Below are positions 1 to 14,102 of a stretch of DNA of 64,000 nucleotides, piece after piece. This DNA comes from Panulirus ornatus (Eukaryota > Arthropoda > Malacostraca > Decapoda > Palinuridae): positions 26,379,320 through 26,443,319 of the forward strand of contig NC_092248.1 of NCBI RefSeq assembly GCF_036320965.1, in the 5' to 3' direction. Every line of letters starts with the position of its first letter. The stretch's first letter is position 1. The position numbers and the translations under genes were made by a program. The notes below the pieces were generated by a model. The model worked only from the letters and a program-made list of their open reading frames with translations, ran no database searches and was not told where the DNA came from.

Positions 1-125
1 CAATCTCTCCTGGTACTTCTTCACACAAGTCTCCTTTCCGACTTTACTTACTTTCACCACTCTCTTCTCCCCGACATTCTCTTTTCTTTTTCGAAAACCT
101 CTATAAATCTTCTCCCCACCTCTGA
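1..125 (-). mobile_element. RTE-like LINE fragment, diverged, cut by window edge
   Basis: The sequence aligns base by base with the antisense of the LINE linker region after the endonuclease, as in the copy at 12270-12390 (CTCTCCTGGTACTTC, GTCTCCTT, CTTACTTTCACCAC). There are many substitutions, so this is an old copy. Confidence 0.7.
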
Positions 126-3100
126 ACTCTCCTCCACTCAGATTTTGCCTAATTAGTTTAAGAGCTGGATTTGCCTGGTGTCTTGGATTAGATATTTTCA
201 CCTATTCGTGCCCCTCCTCCTCCTCCACCTTCCACTATTGTTATTAATACTTCTAGAACACATCTCCTGGGAACATGAGACTTATATTGTTTTTTGTTTT
301 TTTTCCAAGTACCTCCCTCATGGATCGCGACACAGGCAAGTACAATGAACACCAGATAAAGTATGCAGCAAGATCCAGAGTGTTAGATAATGGGAGTGGA
401 GGCCTTCAAGATGCAGGGTGTTTCCGCGCCATACTCAGTGAAACCCTTTACAAAAAAGTTTTAGATGTTGTTCTTATGAAAGGATCTAATGAGTATAAAT
501 ATCAGTTGTTATTTTCTATTTATACTGTGATTTTTTTTTGTAAATAAAGCTGCTTCAAAAACGTAGCGCTTTTGAAAAGTGAAATAACTATTATTGTTCT
601 GACTCTTCTGCACAGGTATCCGTAGACAATGGTACCAATGTATGCACAGGTATCCGTAGACAATGGTACCAATGTATACCAGATAAGTGTTTGAAGAGGT
701 TCAGACAACCAAGGAATGCGTTTTGAGTTCTCCTGGAACTCGTTGCCATCCAGACATTTTCACTCCCGCCCAAATTTACTACGAGTCAAGCGATGACAGT
801 CTTCATAAATCTCCCTGAAACCCAGTATGGCTCTAGTTCTCCTGAAATGCCTCACAAACCTCCATGGTCTCTTAGTTTGTTTGTGTTGAAAAGCCATGTT
901 TGCTTTCATCAATGACGAAATTTTCGGGAGAAAGGCTCAGTATTCATCCATTTGACTTGGAGCGTGTTTCTTGAATTCTTGTTTAATCAATAATAAAGAA
1001 ATAAGTTTTGGATTGACAATATAATCTCTCTGTCCACGTCCTACCCTCCAGATCTGTGACGCTTGACCACGAACGACTACGTAAGACCACGAACGACTAC
1101 GTAAATCTTCCAACCTTCCATCTAAGACCACGACATTATCCCGGCATTCATTGTAAACTCCTGGCATTCTCCTTTTTGTACCTATATATCAGGTGTAATC
1201 TCTTCCTATCCACGAATTCTTTCGTGTCAATCACGAATTTCCAGACTTATATCATATAATACAACTTGATCTTTAGAATCATTAATATATCGCGCACACC
1301 TGTAGATCCCAGTCCTCAGTATCTATCAATCAGCAACATACCGTAAGCATTTCCAATGATATACCTTTTCAGTCAGAATCCATGTATAAGTTCATCATTC
1401 CCTAAACAATTATCGTCACAAGTAAACGATCAGTCGTGATGTATACTATATATATCTCTACAGTCGCTATCGCTGTAAACTCTGGTTTACTGAGCTTGTG
1501 TCTAGTCTCGTGTAAACCCCCTGGCGACATTTTCCTGCATTTTGAGCCACTGTATGTAACTATCAGCTTGACAAGCTCAAACACAAGTCTAGATTTGATA
1601 TAATGATATAATCTCCGGTGTAACAGGTAAACTTCTGTACTCTTTCTAAGTGTCATCTCGTAACGGAAATTTCCGTACCGTCCTAACGTTATCTTGTAAC
1701 CAAAACACTTTTGAACCAGACCATAGTTTCCCCTTAAATCCCAGCCACCTATGTAATTACCCATTTTTTTGTAGTTCTTGAAATTCCCCCAAATTTCTAC
1801 AACACCGCCTTCCCCAGTTGGGTCCTGTTAACGTTTTTATATTGCAGGAGTTTATTGGGTTCCGTGCTTGCGAGAAAAGGGTAACGAAGGATTTCAAAGT
1901 ATTTCTTTTTTTACTGACTGTTGTTTAACTGTTGCTCTTCACTACTAAGAGGCAGAAGACGAGTCTGTGTTTATGTCTGTTGATAAATCATGTATATCTA
2001 TATCTTATGTGTGCTTGTGTATGTTTGTGTAAACATCAAGAAACGACCAAAAAAGAAAAAGACCCAAAGTCAGACAGAAAATAATGGTGAACGTATATGT
2101 AAGATCAGCCATCGTAGCCTGGATATTTGTTATCTAGGTTTGCGGTAAAGAGAGTGAATGTACGACTGTCAGCGCAACTGTGTTCCAACTGAAAAGAATG
2201 ACGAACAACTGGAAAGTAATACTTACTGTTATGCACACGGCTGACGGTGAGGTTGGCTCAGTATCTGCAGCTGGATGGTTGTGTACCTGCAGCTAGATGG
2301 TTCAACATTTGCAGCTGGGAGGTTTAATGTGTGCATCTGAAGTATATGCTCCGACAGCAATTGTTGTCTCGTGTCCTTTTCAAGGTGCTGGACAGCCCAG
2401 AGGAGTACTGATGTATGATTTTGTAAAGTCAGGAGGAACGGATGGCATATCACGAAGAATTGCATTGAGAATCACTCAGAATGAGTTTTATTTCTTTACC
2501 TCTTTTACATCTGGAACATCATGCCATTCAACACTTCTGACTTTAAACGACTGCTGAAATCCGTCGAACTTGAGAGAAATGCTTTTACCTTCTATGGTCT
2601 ACAATCATAGTGTAAAACAAGGTCATCTTCACCTGTATAGTTTATTCTGTAAAAAAGAAGAAAATTACAACAGTGAAGAACATATATAAACCTTTACCCC
2701 CCCTCCCTCTCCCCCGGAAGTATGTAATGAATCACTGATGGCTGGCATGACCGGAGGCTGAATTACTCAAGTCAGTTCGTGTGTGTTCAGGGACCTGAGG
2801 CTAAACCTTCCTGGGGAAAGCAGCAACAGTTTCTGTGATCATCTCACGATCAGATCAAGTGCTGTGCAATGATCACTTGTCATATAATTACCGAATTTCG
2901 GTGTCGTTATGCCAGTAAGTGCATAATGTAGCTGCATAATGTGTTAGTGACATAATCAGAGGTTCCACAGTGCATCTCCCTGTAATTATGATTTTCTTCT
3001 GAATGAGCTAAATTCCTGACTTACAGCACAAGGCTTGCTGCTGAGAGTGTGTTCATGATGACAGCGCCATCACAGTACGCCATTACCAGCTACTGGAGTT

Positions 3101-3868
3101 TCACTGCCTGTTGTAGAAAACGCAAAGACGAGTTTACTTTGCATCAGTGCTGAAGGTTTAGAAGTAATCCCTGAAAACCTTCAAGTATAAGGCTTTCCCA
3201 TTTTGCTCTGCCTCAGCACATCAGTTTTACGCTAACACACATTGACTGCCTCACAGGGGCTCCTGCACTCAGCTTTAAGCTTAGTTGTCTTATTCATCAG
3301 CTGGTCAGAACTGACTGCTACCATCACCAACCTCTCATGCTTCCTGAGAGACTTTTGGTCTTGGATTTGTGAATTAAGTCAAAGTAAAGATTGTCAGATT
3401 AACAAATGCTAAACCTTCCAGCCATAGAGCTGGATTTTGTTTCTGAGCAAGACTCCAAATTAGCTTTGTGCTACATAATGTTTCGTAAAGTTTGTATGTG
3501 GAACCCTTAACCAGTGGCTGCGAAGATACACAAGGATTGGGTTATGCTTTACCCACAAGTTCCTTGGGTCAACTTAAAGATCCCGTAACACGCCAGCCTA
3601 TCATGGCAGCGAGACTGGTATACAGTTTCAGTTCCAATGATTTTTGCTGGATTCCGTCCCCTACCACTGAAGTCTCGACAACACGTTTTCTTAACGTGAC
3701 TGAAGAGTTGTTTCCACTCATGTGGAAAGAATACAACAAGAACTTGAAACTTATTTGTTAGCCGGTGACGCAGGTGGTCTTTTGAATTTCGACATCTAGA
3801 AAGAATGAAGTGATACTCCTGGGAACTAGCAGAGCTGGAAATGACTGAGGGTCTTATTCAAAAACTCG
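126..3868. other. unassigned intergenic or intronic DNA
   Basis: I see no gene or recognisable element. Small direct repeats are present: 34 bp x2 (611-678), 20 bp x2 (1065-1104) and a 22-bp GCAGCTGG-type unit x3 (2265-2330). The short open frames here have no recognisable domain. Confidence 0.5.
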
Positions 3869-4472
3869 TTTTACCTACCCTTTTACTTATACACAAACCT
3901 TCACCATAAATAAATCTTTTAAAAAACATTTTAATCCCCTTACCTACAATAAACATCTTCACAACCATTAACTTACCCAAAAACAACTTTACCTACCAAC
4001 CAATTTTCTTCCCTTTATACCTTCATTTTACCCTAAAAAATACACTCTAAACACAATTTACAACCCTTACACCAATATTAATTACCAACACCCAAATCAC
4101 TCCCCACACAACAAATATAAACACAATACCAAAATAAAAAACCCCCAACCTATAAAACCCTCCCCCTTTTTCCATATTTTCTTTTCCCAAACAAATATAT
4201 AACAACCCAACACAACCCTAAAAAAAAATAACTATTCCCCCCCCCCCTCAACCATTTTTTCTAAACCCTTTAAATCCCAAATTTTAAAACTTAATCCTCC
4301 CTTTAAAAAAAACCCCCTCCCCCCTTCACAACTTAAAACACTCCCCCCAAACCCTTTTCCATTACCAAACATTAACTCTCCAAAACTTAAAAATTTTAAA
4401 CACCACTTAAAACTTACCCAAAAAACATAAAAACCATATTTTAAAATCCCCCCATAAACCATAAAAAAAACA
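3869..4472. other. G-free, homopolymer-rich, non-repetitive block
   Basis: The + strand has no G at all from 3869 until 5012. The first 600 bp are not tandemly repeated but consist of A, C and T runs, including a C run near 4239-4248. Composition switches abruptly from the normal sequence before 3868. Confidence 0.85.
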
Positions 4473-6425
4473 CTTCCCCATCACAACCATAAATAACATC
4501 TACCCCATCACAACCATATAAAACACTACCCATCACAACCATATAATAACATTACCCCTCACCCCATATAATAACATCTACCTCATCAAACCAAAATAAT
4601 AACATCACCCCATCATAACCATATAATAACATCTACTCCATCACAACCATATAATAACTACCCCATCATAACCATATAATATCATCTACCCCATCACAAC
4701 CATATAATATCATCTACCCCATCATAACCATATAATATCATCTACCCCATTACAACCATATAATAACATCTACCTCATCACAACCATATAATATCATCTA
4801 CCCCATCACAACCATATAATAACATCTACCCCATCACAACCATATAATAACATCTACCCCATCACAACCATATAATAACATCTACCCCATCACAACCATA
4901 TAATAACATCTACCTCATCACAACCATATAATATCATCTACCCCATCACAACCATATAATAACATCTACCTCATCACAACCATATAATAACATCTACCTC
5001 ATCACAACCATGTAATATCATCTACCCCATCACAACCATATAATAACATCTACCTCATCACAACCATATAATAACATCTGCCTCATCACAACCATATAAT
5101 AACATCTACCTCATCACAACCATATAATAACATCTACCCCATCACAACCATATAATAACATCTACCTCATCACAACCATATAATAACATCTATCTCATCA
5201 CAACCAAATAATAACATCTACCCCATCACAACCATATAATAACATCTACCTCATCACAACCATATAATAACATCTATCCCATCACAACCATATAATAACA
5301 TCTATCCCATCACAACCATATAATAACATCTATCCCATCATAACCATATAATAACATCTATCCCATCACAACCATATAATAACATCTATCCCATCACAAC
5401 CATATAATAACATCTACCCCATCACAACCATATAATAACATCTACCTCATCACAACCATAAGATAACATCTACCTCTTCACAACCATATAATAACATCTA
5501 CTTCATCACAACCATATAATAACATCTACCTCATCACAACCATATAATAACATCTATCTCATCACAACCATATAATAACATCTACCTCATCACAACCATA
5601 TAATAACATCTACCCCATCACAACCATATAATAACATCTATCCCATCACAACCATATAATAACATCTACCTCTTCACAACCATATAATAACATCTACCTC
5701 ATCACAACCATATGATAACATCTATCTCATCACAACCATATAATAACATCTATCCCATCACAACCATATAATAACATCTATCCCATCACAACCATATAAT
5801 AACGTCTATCCCATCACAACCATATAATAACATCTACCTCATCACAACCATATAATAACATCTACCTCATCACAACCATATAACAACATCTATCCCATCA
5901 CAACCATATAATAACATCTACCTCATCACAACCATATAATAACATCTATCCCATCACAACCATATAATAACATCTATCCCATCACAACCATATAATAACA
6001 TCTACCCCATCACAACCATATAATTACATCTACCTCATCACAACCATATAATAACATCTATCCCATCACAACCATATAATAACATCTATCCCATCACAAC
6101 CATATAATAACATCTACCCCATCACAACCATATAATAACATCTACCCCATCACAACCATATAATAACATCTACCTCATCACAACCATATAATAACATCTA
6201 CCCCACCACAACTATATAATAACATCTATCCCATCACAACCATATAATAACATCTACCTCATCACAACCATATAATAACATCTACCTCATCACAACCATA
6301 TAACAACATCTATCCCATCACAACCATATAATAACATCTACCCCATCACAACCATATAATAACATCTACCTCATCACAACCATATAATGAGATCTACCCC
6401 ATCACAACCACATGACAACATGTAA
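4473..6425. repeat. 28-bp minisatellite, about 69 copies
   Basis: The unit is close to ATCTACCCCATCACAACC plus ATATAATAAC. The C at one site alternates with T (CTACCCC, CTACCTC, CTATCCC). Units in the first 200 bp have missing bases; later ones are regular. It lies 60 bp upstream of the first dpr-like exon. Confidence 0.95.
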
Positions 6426-6485
6426 CCCTAAGTAACCCAACACCATCATCATGGTCGTCTAACCAATGTTTCTGGTCACCCTCAG

Positions 6486-6622
6486 GTCTGATGACAGACG
6501 ACGACTATATGGAGATGACGGCGGGGCCTTACTTCCTCTCCGTCGGCACTAGGAACATTACCACCCCTGTCGGCCAGACCGCCTACCTCCACTGTCGGGT
6601 AGCACAACTTGGTGACTTCGCG
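6486..6622 (+). CDS. dpr-like: dpr-like exon: start of Ig domain 1
   Basis: The acceptor is a pyrimidine-rich stretch ending CACCCTCAG at 6485, and the donor is GTGAGT at 6623. The exon starts with two bases completing a split codon (phase 1) and ends in phase 0 after GDFA. It encodes LMTDDDYMEMTAGPYF, then SVGTRNITTPVGQTAYLHC (A to B strands of an I-set or V-type Ig fold with its first Cys) and RVAQLGDFA. In dpr proteins this segment ends just before the VSWIRKRDLH strand, which is what the next exon supplies. NIT is a potential N-glycosylation site. An ATG at 6491 lies inside the exon. I treat it as an internal Met because the phase and the acceptor imply an upstream exon. Confidence 0.88.
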
Positions 6623-8643
<2,021 letters not shown>

Positions 8644-9235
8644 GCAGCAATGATGGAATTAATGCCTTGAACGAGCAGCAATGATGAAATTAATGCCTTC
8701 ATCGAGCAGCAATGATGGAATTAATGCCTTGAACGAGCAGCAATGATGGAATTAATGCCTTGAACGAGCAGCAATGATGGAATTAATGCCTTCAACGAGC
8801 AGCAATGATGGAATTAATGCCTCCAACGAGCAGCAATGATGAAATTAATGCCTTCAACGAGCAGCAGTGATGGAATTAATGCCTTGAACGAGCAGCAATG
8901 ATGGAATTGATGCCTTGAACGAGCAGCAATGATGGAATTAATGCCTTGAACGAGCAGCAATGATGGAATTAATGCCTTCAACAAGCAGCAATGATGGAAT
9001 TAATGCCTTCAACGAGCAGCAATGATGGAATTAATGCCTTCAACGAGCAGCAATGATGGAATTAATGCCTTCAACGAGCAGCAATGATGGAATTAATGCC
9101 TCCAACGAGCAGCAATGATGGAATTAATGCCTTCAACGAGCAGCAATGATGGAATTAATGCCTTCAACGAGCAGCAATGATGGAATTAATGCCTTCAACG
9201 AGCAGCAATGATGGAATTAATGCCTTCAACGAGCA
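8644..9235. repeat. 31-bp minisatellite, about 19 copies
   Basis: The unit contains GCAGCAATGATGGAATTA then ATGCCTTCAACGA. CCTTCAACG alternates with CCTTGAACG and CCTCCAACG. It ends cleanly at GAGCATTGTGC. Confidence 0.95.
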
Positions 9236-9898
9236 TTGTGCAAGCTTGGGTCGCTCATGGCTGCACAGCTGGCTGGTCCTGCATGAGTCCCACAGCAGTA
9301 CAGGGCGGACTGCCAGGTACAGCTGCTGCTTATACTTGTACTTGCTCGTGGTATGTGATGATCCAAGTTTACTGAGTATGTATCTTAGGATTATTATATT
9401 GATCATTAGTATAACGAAAATTATTAGACATACTGGTCACATTACGTAAAGATGAACGATTTATCATCATTTGTTAACATCCGTCTTACAGATTCAATTT
9501 TGTTTCAATTTCTTACAGCCACGAGCACAATGACGACACAGGCTCTTGTCATTAATGATTTCAATATCATGCTGTTATCATCATACGTATGTCAACAATA
9601 TTTTCAAGAAACCACTACCAGACAGCCTTACTCATTTCACATGAGTATCATTCAATGTGCCAGCACCAGTTCCTTGTGTCAGGGTGAGGGGGAAGATGAT
9701 AAGCCAAGCCCTGCACATGGAGTAGTCCAGGCAACGATACCTCACCTCACATACAGTAGTTGAAGATGGCAAGCTAGACAACCGTTTCCTTGGATCACCC
9801 TGTATCCGCGATGACCGCCACATCTTCACAACCTGAGCACACACACCATGTAACACTGATGAAGGAAGCTATCACGAACCTGAGCCTCACCAGCACCC

Positions 9899-9899
<1 letters not shown>
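9236..9899. other. unassigned intron DNA
   Basis: No element or exon was recognised between the 31-bp array and the first LINE block. Confidence 0.45.
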
Positions 9900-9978
<79 letters not shown>

Positions 9979-9980
9979 AT
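9900..9980. repeat. (TA)n microsatellite plus T run at LINE 3' end
   Basis: About 32 TA units followed by a T run that forms the antisense poly(A)-like end of the next LINE. Confidence 0.95.
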
Positions 9981-10178
9981 TTATATATTTTATTATACTT
10001 TGTCGCTGTCTCCCGCGTTTGCGAGGTAGCGCAAGGAAACAGACGAAAGAAATAGCCCAACCCCCACCATACACATGTATATACATACGTCCACACACGC
10101 AAATATACATACCTACACAGCTTTCCATGGTTTACCCCAGACGCTTCACATGCCTTGATTCAATCCACTGACAGCACG

Positions 10179-11927
10179 TCAACCCCGGTATACCACATCG
10201 CTCCAATTTACTCTATTCCTTGCCCTCCTTTCACCCTCCTGCATGTTCAGGCCCCGATCACACAAAATCTTTTTCACTCCCTCTTTCCACCTCCAATTTG
10301 GTCTCCCTCTTCTCCTCGTTCCCTCCACCTCCGACACATATATCCTCTTGGTCAATCTTTCCTCACTCATTCTCTCCATGTGCCCAAACCACTTCAAAAC
10401 ACCCTCTTCTGCTCTCTCAACCACGCTCTTTTTATTTCCACACATCTCTCTTACCCTTACGTTACTCACTCGATCAAACCACCTCACACCACATATTGTC
10501 CTCAAACATCTCATTTCCAGCACATCCATCCTCCTGCGCACAACTCTATCCATAGCCCACGCCTCGCAACCATACAACATTTTTGGAACCACTATTCCTT
10601 CAAACATACCCATTTTTGCTTTCCGAGATAATGTTCTCGACTTCCACACATTCTTCAAGGCCCCCAGAATTTTCGCCCCCTCCCCCACCCTATGATCCAC
10701 TTCCGCTTCCATGGTTCCATCCGCTGCCAGATCCACTCCCAGATATCTAAAACACTTCACTTCCTCCAGTTTTTCACCACTCAAACTCACCTCCCAATTG
10801 ACTTGACCCTCAACCCTACTGTACCTAATAACCTTGCTCTTATTCACATTTACTCTTAACTTTCTTCTTCCACACACTTTACCAAACTCAGTCACCAGCT
10901 TCTGCAGTTTCTCACCTGAATCAGCCACCAGCGCTGTATCATCAGCGAACAACAACTGACTCACTTCCCAAGCTCTCTCATCCCCAACAGACTTCATACT
11001 TGCCCCTCTTTCCAAAACTCTTGCATTTACCTCCCTAACAACCCCATCCATAAACAAATTAAACAACCATGGAGACATCACACACCCCTGCCGCAAACCT
11101 ACATTCACTGAGAACCAATCACTTTCCTCTCTTCCTACACGTACACATGCCTTACATCCTCGATAAAAACTTTTCACTGCTTCTAACAACTTTCCTCCCA
11201 CACCATATATTCTTAATACCTTCCACAGAGCATCTCTATCAACTCTATCATATGCCTTCTCCAGATCCATAAATGCTACATACAAATCCATTTGCTTTTC
11301 TAAGTATTTCTCACATACATTCTTCAAAGCAAACACCTGATCCACACATCCTCTACCACTTCTGAAACCACACTGCTCTTCCCCAATCTGATGCTCTGTA
11401 CATGCCTTCACCCTCTCAATCAATACCCTCCCATATAATTTACCAGGAATACTCAACAAACTTATACCTCTGTAATTTGAGCACTCACTCTTATCCCCTT
11501 TGCCTTTGTACAATGGCACTATGCACGCATTCCGCCAATCCTCAGGCACTTCACCATGAGTCATACATACATTAGATAACCTTACCAACCAGTCAACAAT
11601 ACAGTCACCCCCTTTTTTAATAAATTCCACTGCAATACCATCCAAACCTGCTGCCTTGCCGGCTTTCATCTTCCGCAAAGCTTTCACTACCTCTTCTCTG
11701 TTTACCAAATCATTTTCCCTAACCCTCTCACTTTGCACACCACCTCGACCAAAACACCCTATATCTGCCACTCTATCATCAAACACATTCAACAAACCTT
11801 CAAAATACTCACTCCATCTCCTTCTCACATCACCACTACTTGTTTTCACCTCCCCATTTGCGCCCTTCACTGAAGTTCCCATTTGCTCCCTTGTCTTACG
11901 CACTTTATTTACCTCCTTCCAGAACAT
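10179..11927 (-). pseudogene. LINE reverse transcriptase ORF (582 residues), frameshifted from endonuclease
   Basis: Motifs in order: [63 protein letters not shown] (palm Asp), [30 protein letters not shown] (catalytic Ala-Asp-Asp), FRYLGVDL, then a Cys/Arg-rich C-terminal region with RRRGRPNWRW and VYRG stop. It copies the element RNA at the nicked target. The frame itself is uninterrupted, but its N-terminal linker is in the other frame because of the A-run deletion at 11984-11989. Confidence 0.88.
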
Positions 11928-11947
11928 CTTTTTATTCTCCCTAAAAT

Positions 11948-12970
11948 TTAATGATACTCTCTCACCCCAACTCTCATTTGCCCTTTTTTCACCTCTTGCA
12001 CCTTTCTCTTGACCTCCTGTCTCTTTCTTTTATATATCTCCCACTCAATTGCATTTTTTCCCTGCAAAAATCGTCCAAATGCCTCTCTCTTCTCTTTCAC
12101 TAATACTCTTACTTCTTCATCCCACCACTCACTACCCTTTCTAATCAACCCACCTCCCACTCTTCTCATGCCACAAGCATCTTTTGCGCAATCCATCACT
12201 GATTCCCTAAATACATCCCATTCCTCCCCCACTCCCCTTACTTCCATTGTTCTCACCTTTTTCCATTCTGTACTCAGTCTCTCCTGGTACTTCCTCACAC
12301 AGGTCTCCTTCCCAAGCTCACTTACTCTCACCACCCTCTTCACCCCAACATTCACTCTTCTTTTCTGAAAACCCATACAAATCTTCACCTTAGCCTCCAC
12401 AAGATAATGATCAGACATCCCTCCAGTTGCACCTCTCAGCACATTAACATCCAAAAGTCTCTCTTTCGCACGCCTGTCAATTAAGACGTAATCCAATAGC
12501 GCTCTCTGGCCATCTCTCCTACTTACATAAGTATACTTATGTATATCTCGCTTTTTAAACCAGGTATTCCCAATCATCAGTCCTTTTTCAGCACATAAAT
12601 CTACAAGCTCTTCACCATTTCCATTTACAACACTGAACACCGCATGTATACCAATTATTCCCTCAACTGCCACATTACTCACCTTTGCATTCAAATCACC
12701 CATCACTATAACCCGGTTTCGTGCATCAAAACCACTAACACACTCATTCAGCTGCTCCCAAAACACTTGCCTCTCATGATCTTTCTTCTCATGCCCAGGT
12801 GCATATGCACCAATAATCACCCATCTCTCTCCATCAACTTTCAGTTTTACCCATATTAATCGAGAATTTACTTTCTTACATTCTATCACATACTCCCACA
12901 ACTCCTGTTTCAGGAGTATTGCTACTCCTTCCCTTGCTCTTGTCCTTTCACTAACCCCTGACTTTACTCC

Positions 12971-13026
<56 letters not shown>

Positions 13027-13756
13027 TTTTTTCCAAAAGTCTCTCTTTCGCACGCCTGTCAATTAACACGTAATCCAATAACGCTCTCTGGCCATCTCTC
13101 CTACTTACATAAGTATACTTATGTATATCTCGCTTTTTAAACCAGGTATTCCCAATCATCAGTCCTTTTTCAGCACATAAATCTACAAGCTCTTCACCAT
13201 TTCCATTTACAACACTGAACACCCCATGCATACCAATTATTCCCTCAACTGCCACATTACTCACCTTTGCATTTAAATCACCCATCACTATAACCCGGTC
13301 TCGTGCATCAAAACCGCTAACACACTCATTTAGCTGCTCCCAAAACACTTGCCTCTCATGATCTTTCTTCTCATGCCCAGGTGCATATGCACCAATAATC
13401 ACCCACCTCTCTCCATCAACTTTCAATTTTACCCATATTAATCGAGAATTTACTTTCTTACATTCTATCACATACTCCCACAACTCCTGTTTCAGGAGTA
13501 TTGCTACTCCTTCCCTTGCTCTTGTCCTCTCACTAACCCCTGACTTCACTCCCCAGACATTTCCAAACCACTCTTCCCCTTTACCCTTGAGCTTCGTTTC
13601 ACTCAGAGCCAAAACATCCAGGTTCCTTTCCTCAAACATACTACCTATCTCTCCTTTTTTCACATCTTGGTTACATCCACACACATTTAGGCACCCCACT
13701 CTGAGCCTTCGAGGAGGATGATCACTCCCCGCGTGACTCCTTCTTCTGTTTCCCAT
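11948..13756 (-). pseudogene. LINE AP-endonuclease ORF with duplicated endonuclease segment
   Basis: This 602-residue frame starts MGNRRRSHAGSDHPPRRLR and gives RVGCLNVCGCNQDV, LALSETKLKG, IIGAYAPGHE, GDLNAKV and [10 protein letters not shown]. These are metal- and DNA-binding motifs of AP-like endonucleases that nick target DNA for target-primed reverse transcription. After the first pass (to about residue 243) comes an Ile-Tyr run from a (TA)n tract. The segment from WGVKSGVSERTRAR to RAKERLL is then repeated before GGMSDHYLVEAKV. The second copy restores the normal continuation into the linker. The frame ends at a one-base contraction in an A run, which separates it from the RT frame. Confidence 0.85.
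12974..13034. repeat. (TA)n tract inside the LINE endonuclease
   Basis: The tract separates two direct copies of an approximately 520-bp endonuclease segment, 12455-12972 and 13037-13555 (period about 583 bp). Confidence 0.9.
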
Positions 13757-13879
13757 TTTAGAAAGTTAATACAAGGAGGGGAGGATTTCCGGCCCCCCGC
13801 TCCCGTCCCCTCTAGTCGCTTTCTACGACACGCGAGGAATACGTGGGAAGTATTCTTTCACCCCTATCCCCAGGGATAA

Positions 13880-13894
13880 TATACATATATATAA

Positions 13895-13925
<31 letters not shown>

Positions 13926-13970
13926 TATGCACATACACACACACACACACACATACATATATATATACAT
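13880..13970. repeat. (TA)n and (CA)n microsatellite
   Basis: Mixed TA and CA dinucleotide runs between two oppositely oriented LINE copies. Confidence 0.85.
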
Positions 13971-14102
13971 ATGAAAAATGTAAGAAACAATTTAGAAAAC
14001 AAACTTTTAGCTTGAAATGAATGAAAAAAAAATGAATGTCACATAATGGTTCAACCTCTGGCTATGGAAAGGAAATGTACAATTTGAGGTGCAACTGGAG
14101 GG

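Larger units (their letters stand above)
9965..13876 (-). mobile_element. RTE-like LINE, nearly full length, short-UTR subfamily
   Basis: Reading on the minus strand: a 5' leader (13757-13876), an endonuclease ORF from ATG at 13756, a reverse transcriptase ORF to 10179, then a 3' UTR (about 9980-10178) with a GC-rich hairpin and a terminal A/TA tail. This is the only copy here that retains the leader and start codon. It is disabled by a one-base loss in the A run at 11984-11989 and altered by an internal duplication around 12974-13027. It has AP-endonuclease plus RT with RQGC and ADD motifs and no RNase H domain that I can see, which suits RTE-like LINEs; the clade is inference. Confidence 0.9.

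Noticed and set aside
275..547. 90-codon ORF near the left edge with AATAAA just after
   Set aside because: No recognisable domain, no splice context and unremarkable length for chance.
8644..9235. CRISPR-like appearance of regular 31-bp repeats
   Set aside because: Units are directly adjacent with no unique spacers, and the window is eukaryotic.
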